Source: Bacteroidota bacterium (GTDB taxonomy: Bacteria; Bacteroidota; Bacteroidia; Chitinophagales; Chitinophagaceae). Taken from it: a stretch of DNA of 54,842 nucleotides. A program made the position numbers and the translations under genes. A model generated the notes under the pieces. It ran no database searches. It saw only the letters and a list, made by a program, of their open reading frames with translations, and had not been told where the DNA came from. Location of the stretch: assembly GCA_018267615.1 (NCBI GenBank), contig JAFDYD010000054.1:17900-72741 (forward strand). The letters are read 5' to 3'. Of this stretch, positions 7,922-16,355 are shown piece after piece (the stretch's first letter is position 1; every line of letters starts with the position of its first letter).

Positions 7922-9127
7922 ATGACTGCCCCGACAACCGCGTCCAATCTTTCTTCAACCAAACGTATTGGATCCATCGATCTTTTGAGAGGTACTGTAA
8001 TGATCATTATGGCCATTGATCATATCCGAGATTATTTTAACCGCGAAGCTTTTTTATTTTCTCCAACAGATCTTTCACAAACAACAGCACCTTTATTTTT
8101 TACTCGTTGGATCACACATTTCTGTGCGCCGGTTTTTATTTTTCTCGCAGGTGTCTCGGCTTTTTTATATGGATTGAAACATACAAAAAAGCAATTGTCC
8201 CGCTTCCTGCTTACGCGCGGTTTGTGGTTGATTTTACTTGAGCAAACAGTGCTTGTGTTTGGATGGACTTTCAATATTCATTTTCCGCTTTTCATCGTCA
8301 TCATTGTTTCCGCCATCGGCACAGGTATGATTTGCCTCAGTGGCTTCATTTATTTATCGAAACGCATTATTCTGATTATTGCGCTGTTGCTTATTTTCGG
8401 CCACAATGCTTTAGACAATATTCATATTGCTGGCGATGGTTTTGATTCGATTCTATGGTCGTGGTTGCACGAATCGCGTTTGCTTTTTGTCGGACATAAA
8501 ATTATATTTCTCGGCTACCCGGTTTTGCCGTGGATTGGAGTGATGGCGGCGGGTTATATTCTCGGAAGTATGTATGCACCGGACTTCAATGCTGCGCGGA
8601 GAAAAAAGATGTTAATCAGATTAGGTCTAAGTGCCATTGCACTTTTTATTGTTTTACGTTTTAGTAACATTTATGGCGATCCATCACTATGGACTTCCCA
8701 GAAAACTTCATTTTTTTCTTTCTTATCTTTTCTGAATACGACGAAATATCCGCCATCACTTTTATACCTGCTGATGACAATCGGACCTGCACTGCTTTTT
8801 CTTGCGTACACAGAACAAGCTAACTCCACTATTGCAAAAAAAATATCGGCGTTCGGCAGAGTTCCTATGTTTTATTATATCGTACATATTTATCTGCTCC
8901 ATGCTTTGGCAGTTGTTGCAGTCGTTGTTTCGGGTCGCAGCGCATCAGATATGGTGTTGCAAACCTGGTTGGGTTTTGATGATCATCTGAAAGGATATGG
9001 TTTTGGTCTTGGTGTGACTTATATCATTTGGATCTTCTTAATAATAGTACTCTATCCAATTTGCAAATGGTATGATAATTACAAAAGGAAAAATTTGCCG
9101 GAGAAAAAATGGTTGAGTTATATTTAG
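7922..9127 (+). CDS. DUF1624 / HGSNAT-like membrane acyltransferase family protein
   Basis: The 401-residue protein has about ten hydrophobic segments. Near its N-terminus it has the family signature RIGSIDLLRG followed by MAIDHIRDYF, then FFTRWITHFCAPVFIFLAG. Family knowledge: DUF1624 / heparan-alpha-glucosaminide N-acetyltransferase-like proteins are multi-pass proteins thought to move acyl groups across the membrane, with the conserved His after AID as a candidate active residue; the substrate here is unknown. A possible promoter (TTTG at 7887, TATCTTTA at 7909) lies so close that the mRNA would be almost leaderless. The gene converges on the antiporter, with a 70-bp repeat copy between. 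Confidence 0.85.
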   Translation: MTAPTTASNLSSTKRIGSIDLLRGTVMIIMAIDHIRDYFNREAFLFSPTDLSQTTAPLFFTRWITHFCAPVFIFLAGVSAFLYGLKHTKKQLSRFLLTRGLWLILLEQTVLVFGWTFNIHFPLFIVIIVSAIGTGMICLSGFIYLSKRIILIIALLLIFGHNALDNIHIAGDGFDSILWSWLHESRLLFVGHKIIFLGYPVLPWIGVMAAGYILGSMYAPDFNAARRKKMLIRLGLSAIALFIVLRFSNIYGDPSLWTSQKTSFFSFLSFLNTTKYPPSLLYLLMTIGPALLFLAYTEQANSTIAKKISAFGRVPMFYYIVHIYLLHALAVVAVVVSGRSASDMVLQTWLGFDDHLKGYGFGLGVTYIIWIFLIIVLYPICKWYDNYKRKNLPEKKWLSYI

Positions 9128-9161
9128 GTGATATCGCAGTTTTGATTTTGGATCTCACTTT

Positions 9162-9231
9162 GGCGCGAGCGTTTTGATGAGACAACTAACGCAATTTAAA
9201 ATTAATGAAAGTCAGTCCATCAACTCGTGCC
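9162..9231 (+). repeat. Dispersed 70-bp repeat, copy 2
   Basis: GGCGCGAGC to CTCGTGCC with the central CAATTTAAAATTAATG. It is the reverse complement of copy 1 (6184-6253) and is in the same orientation as copy 3 (10869-10940). It fills the gap between two convergent genes, just past the 3' end of the antiporter. Confidence 0.8.
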
Positions 9232-9260
9232 GAATAGCAGACTTATCTGAAGGCAAAAAA

Positions 9261-10841
9261 CTACAAAAGCTTTACGCGTTCTTCTTCCAAATCAATCTGA
9301 AAAATTTGTGTTTGGATGATTTGGTCATCAAATTCCGGATCTTTATTGAGCTCGGTTAAAAATTTACGCTGACTGTCCAATAGCCTAATATAATTTTGTT
9401 TTGACTCGTCACTTAACTTTAAAAATTCGGGCTGATTTATTTTATGTTCCCATTGATCGATCATGTGCTGCAAATGTGGATCATTGATGGTTCCCTCTCG
9501 CTGTTTCTCTTTTAATATTCTTACCGTTTCAATAACGAGGCGATTTTTTATTTTCAATTTCGATTCATCTTCCGGTAGCTCACTGGAATAAGCAAATATG
9601 TCCAAGCGCTTAATAATATAGGGAAGTGTAAGTCCCTGGAGTAATAACGTGAGTAAGATAACCGTAAACGTTACAAACAAAATAAGATTTCTGTAAGGAA
9701 ATGGATCGCCATTTTGTAATGTAATTGGAATGGCCAATGCGGCTGCTAGCGATACCACGCCCCGCATACCTGTCCAACCTAAAAACAAAGGCAGTCGCCA
9801 CATCCTGCTGCGATTCTCTCGGTATGGCACCACGCGGGGCCTGAATATAATTGTAGCAATAAGCGCCACGTAAGAGCTGATAATTCTCGTGATGATCAGA
9901 ATGGCTGTTACAAAAACACCGTACCAAATAGCAGTTGATAATGGAATACCATTTGCTTTAAGTCCGGCCACGATCTCCGGCAACTCCAGGCCTATCAACA
10001 TAAACACAATTCCATTCAAAATAAAAATGAACGCTTCCCAAAAACTATAACCTTTCACGCGGCTTGAACTGGATAAAAAAACAAATCTTCTATTGGCTAA
10101 GAACAAACCGCCCGATACGACAGACAATACGCCGGAACTATGCGCCTGCTCGGCGATCCAGTAAAGAATATAGGGCTCGATCAATGTGAACACTATATCT
10201 GAAGGAGCATCCGTGGGCAATCGTTTATGCGCCTGCATAAATAACCACCCGCATAATAAGCCGATACCGACGCCACCAATCACCATCCAAAGAAAATTCA
10301 CGACTGCTTCGTGGAAAACAAATTGACCAGTGCCTACCGCTATCAACGCAAATCTGAAAATGATAAGCGACGAGGAATCATTGAGCAGGCTTTCACCTTC
10401 TAGTACGGCAGCCGTCGATTTTGGAATTTTTACAAATTGCATAATGGCGCCCGTACTCACTGCATCGGGAGGAGACACAATACCACCAAGCAAGAATCCC
10501 AATGCCAATGTGAAGCCGGGAATAAAATAGTTTGTCAATACCGCTACCGCCAACGCAGAAAACAGTACCACTAAAAAAGCAAAACTGCCAATGATCCGCC
10601 ACCATTTTTTCATCTCTTTAAAAGAAATGCTCCATGCTGCTTCGAATAATAGCGGTGGCAAGAAAATAAAAAAAATCATATTGGGATCCACCTGTACTTT
10701 GGGCAGAGCCGGAACAAAACTTATCAGCAAGCCTGCCACTACTAACAGTACCGGGTATGCGATGCGCAACCTGGTTGCCAGCATTTCTATCAATACGATT
10801 GCGGCGACAAGTGCCAGCATGAATGGTAGTTGTTCGTGCAT
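9261..10841 (-). CDS. Na+/H+ antiporter, CPA1 family (NhaP-like)
   Basis: The 526-residue protein has about twelve hydrophobic segments in the first 400 residues and a charged cytoplasmic tail of about 110 residues. CPA1 hallmarks are visible: FLPPLLFEAAW near residue 65, GGIVSPPDAV near 125 and EGESLLNDSSSL near 150, where the ND pair is the cation-binding site. Family knowledge: it exchanges cytoplasmic Na+ (or K+) for protons in pH and salt homeostasis. Direct copies of a 70-bp repeat flank the gene on both sides, which could have helped it move or be duplicated (inference). Confidence 0.92.
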   Translation of the reverse strand: MHEQLPFMLALVAAIVLIEMLATRLRIAYPVLLVVAGLLISFVPALPKVQVDPNMIFFIFLPPLLFEAAWSISFKEMKKWWRIIGSFAFLVVLFSALAVAVLTNYFIPGFTLALGFLLGGIVSPPDAVSTGAIMQFVKIPKSTAAVLEGESLLNDSSSLIIFRFALIAVGTGQFVFHEAVVNFLWMVIGGVGIGLLCGWLFMQAHKRLPTDAPSDIVFTLIEPYILYWIAEQAHSSGVLSVVSGGLFLANRRFVFLSSSSRVKGYSFWEAFIFILNGIVFMLIGLELPEIVAGLKANGIPLSTAIWYGVFVTAILIITRIISSYVALIATIIFRPRVVPYRENRSRMWRLPLFLGWTGMRGVVSLAAALAIPITLQNGDPFPYRNLILFVTFTVILLTLLLQGLTLPYIIKRLDIFAYSSELPEDESKLKIKNRLVIETVRILKEKQREGTINDPHLQHMIDQWEHKINQPEFLKLSDESKQNYIRLLDSQRKFLTELNKDPEFDDQIIQTQIFQIDLEEERVKLL

Positions 10842-10868
10842 GAGTGAATGAATTTAAATGAACCTGCT

Positions 10869-10940
10869 CCAGCGCAAGTGTTTCGATTCGATAACAAAAC
10901 AATTTAAAATTAATGAAAGCATGTCTAACAATTCGCATTG
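10869..10940 (+). repeat. Dispersed 70-bp repeat, copy 3
   Basis: AGCGCAAGTGTTTCGATTCG, then AATTTAAAATTAATGAAAG, then an ending related to copies 1 and 2 but more diverged. It lies just upstream of the antiporter start, in the divergent gap before the GH79 gene. The rest of that 280-bp gap shows no clear promoter. Confidence 0.65.
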
Positions 10941-11121
10941 CTTTTAGCCGGTCCTCCTCACAGCAAAAAAAAATTTTCTGATAAATAAACCTCGCAAATA
11001 TTCCTGCAAAGATTCTAAAAATGTATGGCTGGTCCATTGGCAAGGAAATGTTTCAAATGATCTCAATAAACGATAACTTTAATATGCTGTTTACAGCAGC
11101 GAGCAATAAATACTTATAGTT

Positions 11122-12708
11122 ATGAAGACATTTGTAGTTGCGTTCCCGATATGCATTTCAATCATATTTGGTTCTATTGGATCGAACTCACGCCACGGCA
11201 GTAGTACCTTTCGGAAAGCTGACGCTGATACTATTGCTATCAATCTTCAAGGCATGAAATATATCGGCGACGTAGATGAGCGCTATCAATCCTATAATGT
11301 GGAAATGGCTGAAGTAGTTGGTGGCGAATTTTGGAGACCTTATAAAACGATGGACAGCTTGCCGTCATCCGGATCGTCATTTGATTTTTCAAACAGGAAT
11401 CAAATGTTTCGAAAACTTCCTCCAATAAATCTTTCCGAAAAAAGATTGTTGAATTTAGCTAAAGCACTTGCTCCTGCTTATGTGCGTGTAAGTGGTACAT
11501 GGACTAATACTGTTTATTTCCAGGACGATGATAACCCGCAAATAAAAGCGCCTGCTGGTTTTGCAAATACGTTAACCAGAGGCCAATGGAAAGGAGTGAT
11601 TGATTTTTTAAAGGCTACTAATTCTAAACTGGTTACTTCATTTGCTGTTTCTAAAGGCGTAAGAGATGCTAATGGAGTTTGGACCCCAAACGAAGCGCAG
11701 AAACTTGTAAAATATACTAAGAGTCTTGGGGGAAAAATTTCTGGCGCGGAACTTTTTAATGAACCTACGATCCCTATGGCGGGAGGTGTAGATACAAATT
11801 ATAACGGGCGCACCTTTGCAAAAGATGTAGCCGTTTTTAGCTCATGGGCAAAAAAAGAGGTTCCCGACATGTTAATTATTGGTCCGGGATCGACAGCAGA
11901 GGGAATTCCTGGTCAAAACTTTGCAGGATTAATGAAACAGTTTGTTACAACAGATTCTTTGATGTCGCCTGAGCCCAAACCCGTGTTTGATATTTTTTCT
12001 TACCACTATTATGGAGCTGTTTCAAGACGTGTGATGCGCGGTGGTCCGTTTTCAATTCAACCGGAGAATGCACTCAAATCTGAATGGGTACAAAAAACAG
12101 ATGCGGTTGCTGATTATTACATACAGTTACGGAATAAATACAATCCCGGTAAGCCCATATGGATTACTGAAACAGCAGAAGCTTCTGCAGGGGGAGATCC
12201 TTTCGCTGCGACCTATTTAGATTGTTTTCGTTATTTATATCAACTTGGTTCCTTAGCTAAAAAAGGAATACACGTTGTTATCCACAACACACTTGCCGCA
12301 AGCGAATACAGTCTTATTGATCAGGACACACATTTACCAAAACCCAATTATTGGGCAGCATTGCTATGGGCAAAGCTAATGGGAACGAAAGTGTACGAAG
12401 CCGGTAACGCAACTCAGGGCGTTTATTTATTCGCGCATAACATGAAAGGTCGCAATGATGGTAAAACACTTTTAGTTCTCAACACAAATAGCGAATCAAC
12501 TACAATTAATATCCCTTCTAAAGGGGAGCAGTATACTTTAACTTCAAATGAATTGCAAAGCGACGTCGTGCAATTAAACGGGCAAAAATTAAAATTGAGT
12601 GACGACGGTATACTGCCAACTATAAAAGGTAAAAAAATAAATTCGGGAAATGTAAAACTGCCTTCCGCAAGTATTACCTTCATCACGTTTGGAAGTGCAG
12701 GGAAATAA
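11122..12708 (+). CDS. GH79 family glycoside hydrolase (heparanase / beta-glucuronidase-like)
   Basis: The 528-residue protein has an N-terminal signal-peptide-like segment (residues 1-20), a TIM-barrel catalytic domain and a C-terminal beta domain. The probable acid/base is Glu214 in ELFNEPT and the probable nucleophile Glu350 in WITETAEASAGGDP. The stretch after it, through GTKVYEAG, closely follows the heparanase pattern (conserved Tyr, Leu-Val-Asp equivalents and KP-YW). Family knowledge: GH79 enzymes are retaining glycosidases cleaving glucuronides. Export to the periplasm or outside is likely. No polysaccharide utilisation genes (SusC/D) adjoin it, so the substrate is open. Confidence 0.85.
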   Translation: MKTFVVAFPICISIIFGSIGSNSRHGSSTFRKADADTIAINLQGMKYIGDVDERYQSYNVEMAEVVGGEFWRPYKTMDSLPSSGSSFDFSNRNQMFRKLPPINLSEKRLLNLAKALAPAYVRVSGTWTNTVYFQDDDNPQIKAPAGFANTLTRGQWKGVIDFLKATNSKLVTSFAVSKGVRDANGVWTPNEAQKLVKYTKSLGGKISGAELFNEPTIPMAGGVDTNYNGRTFAKDVAVFSSWAKKEVPDMLIIGPGSTAEGIPGQNFAGLMKQFVTTDSLMSPEPKPVFDIFSYHYYGAVSRRVMRGGPFSIQPENALKSEWVQKTDAVADYYIQLRNKYNPGKPIWITETAEASAGGDPFAATYLDCFRYLYQLGSLAKKGIHVVIHNTLAASEYSLIDQDTHLPKPNYWAALLWAKLMGTKVYEAGNATQGVYLFAHNMKGRNDGKTLLVLNTNSESTTINIPSKGEQYTLTSNELQSDVVQLNGQKLKLSDDGILPTIKGKKINSGNVKLPSASITFITFGSAGK

Positions 12709-12783
12709 AAAATTTGAAGTCTTCAGCAAAATTTCTGAGGTATAAATTCGAACGACTACTTGCGCTAGATTGAGGTGTTGTTC

Positions 12784-13401
12784 TCATTTCCTCGTCAATT
12801 TGTATCTTAAGTGCGTTGTCAATTCTGATGGTATGACTTCTACGATTTGAATATCATATTTGTTTTTGTCAATGCCGTCAAACAGCCGGATACCACTTCC
12901 TACGAAAAGAGGCGCAATGTGAATGAAAAATTCGTCGATAAGACCTGCGTTGAGAAATTGTTGAATGGTATTCGCACCACCTTGTATTCTTATATCTTTT
13001 CCTTTGGCAGATTGTCTTGCTTTTTCCAATGCGCTTTGTATCCCGTCGTTGATGAAGTAAAAAGTTGTTGTGCCCTTCTGAACCCAAGGCTCTCGCTTTT
13101 CATGTGTGAGAACATAGACATCTGCTTTGTATAAATCTTCAGCCCAATGCACTTCGCCTTCTTCAAACATTCGCTTCCCCATAATGTAAGAACCTGTTCT
13201 TGCAAACACATCATCGATTAATTTACTATCGACGCCGTATTCTTCACCACCTTCCATATTGATATGTTTCCAAAATGCTTTTTGTTTGAACATCCAGTTA
13301 TGAATTGCTTGCGCATTGCCCATTGGGTTGGCCGGACTTCTATTATCTCCCGCTAAAAAGCCATCAAGTGATATTCCGCTATCAAAAATAATTTTGCTCA
13401 T
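12784..13401 (-). CDS. RibD C-terminal / dihydrofolate reductase-like protein (paralogue 1)
   Basis: The 205-residue protein starts MSKIIFDSGISLDGFLAG, the typical opening of the RibD_C / DHFR-fold family. IMGKRMFEEG, IRIQGGANTIQQFLNAGLIDEF and the downstream HIAPLFVGSG follow the NADPH-binding pattern. Family knowledge: these stand-alone proteins share the DHFR fold with the riboflavin reductase RibD but usually have unknown substrates. They are not the essential FolA. It is one of three paralogues in the window (with 22624-23181 and 23447-24010). A TAACTTTG -7 box lies about 20 nt upstream. Confidence 0.88.
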   Translation of the reverse strand: MSKIIFDSGISLDGFLAGDNRSPANPMGNAQAIHNWMFKQKAFWKHINMEGGEEYGVDSKLIDDVFARTGSYIMGKRMFEEGEVHWAEDLYKADVYVLTHEKREPWVQKGTTTFYFINDGIQSALEKARQSAKGKDIRIQGGANTIQQFLNAGLIDEFFIHIAPLFVGSGIRLFDGIDKNKYDIQIVEVIPSELTTHLRYKLTRK

Positions 13402-13421
13402 AATGCTTACTTGTAGTTAGT

Positions 13422-13429
13422 CAAAGTTA
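13422..13429 (-). promoter_or_regulatory. -7 box (TAACTTTG) of the RibD/DHFR-like gene
   Basis: The minus strand reads TAACTTTG, an exact TAnnTTTG match, placed to give a leader of about 14 nt. No clear -33 box was seen. Confidence 0.45.
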
Positions 13430-13520
13430 GTCTTTGCCCGAATGAAAAATCCCAACAACATTCCCGAACTTCAACAAATTATTTCTTTCAAATCAAAATT
13501 ACTTTGCAAACTATTATAAC

Positions 13521-14018
13521 ATGAAACGAGTCCTTAAAAATTTAACACTCATTTTTTGTATTTATCTTATACTCCTCTCCTGCAACACCAACACAGGAAC
13601 TTTAACCGCGACTCAATTCACAAACATCAGGGACAGTGTTCAACAAATGATGAACTCCATCGCCAAAGATATTTCGGGTAATGGTCCTATTGCCTGGCTG
13701 CAATATTTTGAAACAACGCCCAATTTTTTTATGGCTTCCGATGGACTGCTCGCTTTTCCAAACGGCGATTCCGCAACATCTTTCATCACAAAAATCCTGG
13801 TGAAAAAAATTACTAAAATCGATTTGCAATGGAGCAATATCCGTATCGACGCGCTGACACCAGTCTTTGCAAATGTTGCAGCCAACTGGCACGAGAAGAT
13901 AACAGATGCGAATGGCAGCACGATATCAGAAAGTGGTTATTTTACCGGAGTAGCAGAAAAAAGTTTGCAAGGCTGGAAGCTGCGAAACGCGCATTGGTCG
14001 GTTGTACATTCGAATTAG
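13521..14018 (+). CDS. Lipoprotein with NTF2/SnoaL-like domain
   Basis: The 165-residue product has a lipoprotein signal peptide ending LILLSC (Cys at about residue 21). The mature part has the NTF2-like pattern of a helix pair followed by strands: FFMASDGLLAFPNGDSA, then IDLQWSNIRIDAL, ANVAANWHEKITDANG, and a final WKLRNAHWSV. Family knowledge: such domains (DUF4440-like) bind small ligands or are non-enzymatic. No active site can be named. It stands alone, transcribed towards a large palindromic element. Confidence 0.75.
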   Translation: MKRVLKNLTLIFCIYLILLSCNTNTGTLTATQFTNIRDSVQQMMNSIAKDISGNGPIAWLQYFETTPNFFMASDGLLAFPNGDSATSFITKILVKKITKIDLQWSNIRIDALTPVFANVAANWHEKITDANGSTISESGYFTGVAEKSLQGWKLRNAHWSVVHSN

Positions 14019-14023
14019 ATGAT

Positions 14024-14213
14024 GATATTGAAACCGCGTCATTTCGAATCCGCCATTGGCGCTTAAGATCTTTTTTTATATTACGGCGGATGAGAAATCC
14101 GCAGCCAACTAATTAGAAAATTCCTACAAATAGCTGGGGATTTCTCATCCGCCCGAACATCGTGACGAGATAGATCTCTGCTGGCGGATTCTAAATGACG
14201 TTGCTTCAATATC
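14024..14213. repeat. Large palindromic element with GTCATTTCGAA outer and ATGAGAAATCC inner arms
   Basis: The outer arms pair GATATTGAA..CG.GTCATTT (14024-14044) with its near complement at 14193-14213. The inner arms, 14085-14100 and 14138-14153, are a 16-bp perfect inverted repeat. The loop contains AACTAATTAGAAAATT. A related element lies at 49211-49357. It fills most of the 335-bp gap between two plus-strand genes. Confidence 0.8.
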
Positions 14214-14353
14214 AAACTGCCCCAATGTCCAATGATTTATAATTAATATTTTCCCCCGCTGAAATAATTTTCCGTTAAATAAAATATTTTTTGCTACCAA
14301 ACAAACGGCAACGCATGTTTTAACTAACTTCATCATAAATAAAAAATTTCGTT

Positions 14354-14782
14354 ATGGCATATGTTTCAATTTATTTAAACTTTGATGGCAAAACCGAGGA
14401 AGCCTTCAATCACTACAAAAAAGTTTTTAAAACCGAATTTTCCATGCCGATTATGCGAATGAAAGATGCACCTCCACAACCAGGCGCTCCTGCTTTATCC
14501 GAAGCCGACAAAAATAAAGTGATGCATGTTTCACTGCCAATATTAGGCGGAACATTACTGATGGGCACCGATGTACTTGCAAGCGCGGGACAAAAATTGG
14601 TTGAAGGAAATAATTTTACAATCAGTTTATCACCCGATTCAAAAGAAGAAGCCGATAGATTATATAATGAACTCTCACAAAATGGAACTGACGGTGTTCC
14701 TCCACACAATGAATTCTGGGGATACTGGGGCACATGCAAAGACAAATTCGGAATCAGGTGGATGTTTAATATTATGAACTAA
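14354..14782 (+). CDS. VOC family protein, PhnB-like
   Basis: The 142-residue protein has the PhnB-like vicinal-oxygen-chelate pattern: YLNFDGKTEEAFNHYKKVF at the N-terminus, a central MHVSLPILGGTLLMGTD and a C-terminal FWGYWGTCKDKFGIRWMFN. Family knowledge: PhnB-like proteins share the glyoxalase/bleomycin-resistance fold, but most lack a proven reaction. The usual metal ligands are not obviously complete, so I do not claim enzyme activity. It converges on the phosphatidylserine decarboxylase-like gene, with a hairpin element between. Confidence 0.88.
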   Translation: MAYVSIYLNFDGKTEEAFNHYKKVFKTEFSMPIMRMKDAPPQPGAPALSEADKNKVMHVSLPILGGTLLMGTDVLASAGQKLVEGNNFTISLSPDSKEEADRLYNELSQNGTDGVPPHNEFWGYWGTCKDKFGIRWMFNIMN

Positions 14783-14820
14783 CCTGCAAAGAAAATTTTC
14801 AGTGCTAGTTTCAGAAATTT

Positions 14821-14917
14821 CTATGTGCATCTATGCGCCTACTGTGCCTATGTGGTGAAAAAAAACTCCGAATAGGACCAAGTTTTTTTCACCACATAGA
14901 CACAGAGAAACATAGAT
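14821..14917. repeat. TATGTGCC-family hairpin element, copy 1
   Basis: The left arm (14821-14867) reads CTATGTGCATCTATG onward to GTGGTGAAAAAAA. The right arm (14881-14917) is its imperfect complement ending in ACATAGAT. It is placed between two convergent genes, where it could also end transcription from both sides. Confidence 0.85.
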
Positions 14918-14927
14918 CGAATTTCAT

Positions 14928-16076
14928 TCATCTTGCAAACTTGCCAACCTGTTGACCTTGTTTCACTGACAGCCGTTTAAATTTATTTTTTTGAAAAAGC
15001 ACCATTACCAATGAACCGCCGTATTGAAAATGGCCGAGCTTTTCTCCTTTCAAAACATCGGTTTGTTTTTGTTCGGAATTGATGTTCTTAAATTTTTGTT
15101 CAAACACTACGGAACCGATGGTTTCAAGTCCGACTGGTATCACGGCCACATAACCGAAGTTTTCTGTTTTTATTACAAAATATCCGTGCTTGTAATTTTC
15201 GAAAATGCTAAAATCTAAATGTTGACCCGGATTGCCATTGCTGACGATATCCAGCACCTGCGTTCCGAAAAGTTCATGTCCAACATTTTGATTTGATTCT
15301 ACCATCACACCAGATACCGGTGAATGGAAATGGTGATAGTTATCCGGCAGCAACACAAATGAAAGTGCAGTACCGCCGACGAATTTTTCGGCCACTGATG
15401 AATTATTAAAAATTTGCCTGAGATTTAAAACCATTCTTCCCTTAATCGCAATGGCAGAATCTAATTGCAAATTATTTTCAATCCAGTTCAGTACGCCATC
15501 AACGGGAGAAACGATTACGGAACTGTCGTCATAGCTGTCGATTTTCCTCGCGCCGGGTTTTAGATTCCGTGTAAAAAATTCATTAAAAGATTTGTACCCT
15601 TCCGACGGAACAACATAATCTTCGTTGTGCAAACTGTTATCTGCAAGCCAACTTTTGATAGAGCCAACGGACTCCTGACTGTCCATGAATCGTCCTTGTT
15701 CTTCAACAAAAAAATTTGTCCAGCTAAGACCGGGTTCTTCCTTTACAAGTTTTAAACCGTAAGGATTGCGGTAATATAGAAATGAGAATTCCAATATTTT
15801 GTCCAAAGCATCTGTCGAAGATGGCAAGGCATAAAACCACTCATTTAAAAAGCGGTACAGATCGTTGATGTTTTTATTTTTCCATGGATTGGCAGTGTTG
15901 CCTGGCAGATCGTGAACATGGCTGAACGTGGAGTCGATGAGCAGTCTGAAATTTTTGTTTGACTCGTAAAGCGTTTGTAATTTTTTTACCGGCAAACAAT
16001 CTTTCTGTGCCCTGGCTTCAGCATTAAATAAAATTGTCGCGAACAGGATGATAGTCCTTAGCATTGTTAGCTTCAT
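14928..16076 (-). CDS. Exported phosphatidylserine decarboxylase-like protein
   Basis: The 382-residue protein carries PSD family landmarks: FNEFFTRNLKPGARKID near residue 165, then SPVDGVL (catalytic Asp), YHHFHSPVSG (catalytic His) and a C-terminal FQYGGSLV with Ser355 as the likely self-cleavage serine that becomes the pyruvoyl group. Family knowledge: PSD converts phosphatidylserine to phosphatidylethanolamine. Unusual features are a clear N-terminal signal peptide (residues 1-23, AEARAQ end) and an extra domain of about 130 residues before the catalytic part. That fits a secreted or periplasmic member acting on something other than the bulk membrane pathway (inference). Confidence 0.82.
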   Translation of the reverse strand: MKLTMLRTIILFATILFNAEARAQKDCLPVKKLQTLYESNKNFRLLIDSTFSHVHDLPGNTANPWKNKNINDLYRFLNEWFYALPSSTDALDKILEFSFLYYRNPYGLKLVKEEPGLSWTNFFVEEQGRFMDSQESVGSIKSWLADNSLHNEDYVVPSEGYKSFNEFFTRNLKPGARKIDSYDDSSVIVSPVDGVLNWIENNLQLDSAIAIKGRMVLNLRQIFNNSSVAEKFVGGTALSFVLLPDNYHHFHSPVSGVMVESNQNVGHELFGTQVLDIVSNGNPGQHLDFSIFENYKHGYFVIKTENFGYVAVIPVGLETIGSVVFEQKFKNINSEQKQTDVLKGEKLGHFQYGGSLVMVLFQKNKFKRLSVKQGQQVGKFAR

Positions 16077-16355
16077 GACTAATGTTTAAGATTCAATAAA
16101 AATATCCCCCTGTAGTGAACTTCCAAGGATTGCTACTGCACAGACGATTTCGAACTGCCAATCGAGCATAAATCCCAATTGAAATATTTTAGATGAAGTT
16201 ACAATAAAATGAAGTGTATCGTTCCTACACACAAAATGTATCATAAGCGAGCACAAAAATGTGCGCATGTAAATAAATTTATTGAAATCCAGTTTACTAA
16301 ATCAGGGCATAGTTGTTGACGCAGAAAACTATCTGTAAAAAAGCCAAATCATTTT

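Noticed and set aside
7753..8016. Minus-strand open frame overlapping the start of the DUF1624 gene
   Set aside because: It overlaps a well supported gene and part of its promoter region; the residue pattern gives no family. A decayed gene end cannot be excluded.
5779..10940. Integrative element at tRNA-Lys
   Set aside because: No integrase, no direct copy of the tRNA 3' end was noticed downstream, and the genes are ordinary; only the repeat pattern hints at rearrangement.
16086..16268. 60-codon open frame between the PSD-like and permease genes
   Set aside because: No ribosome-binding or promoter signal, low-complexity residue use, and no recognisable domain.
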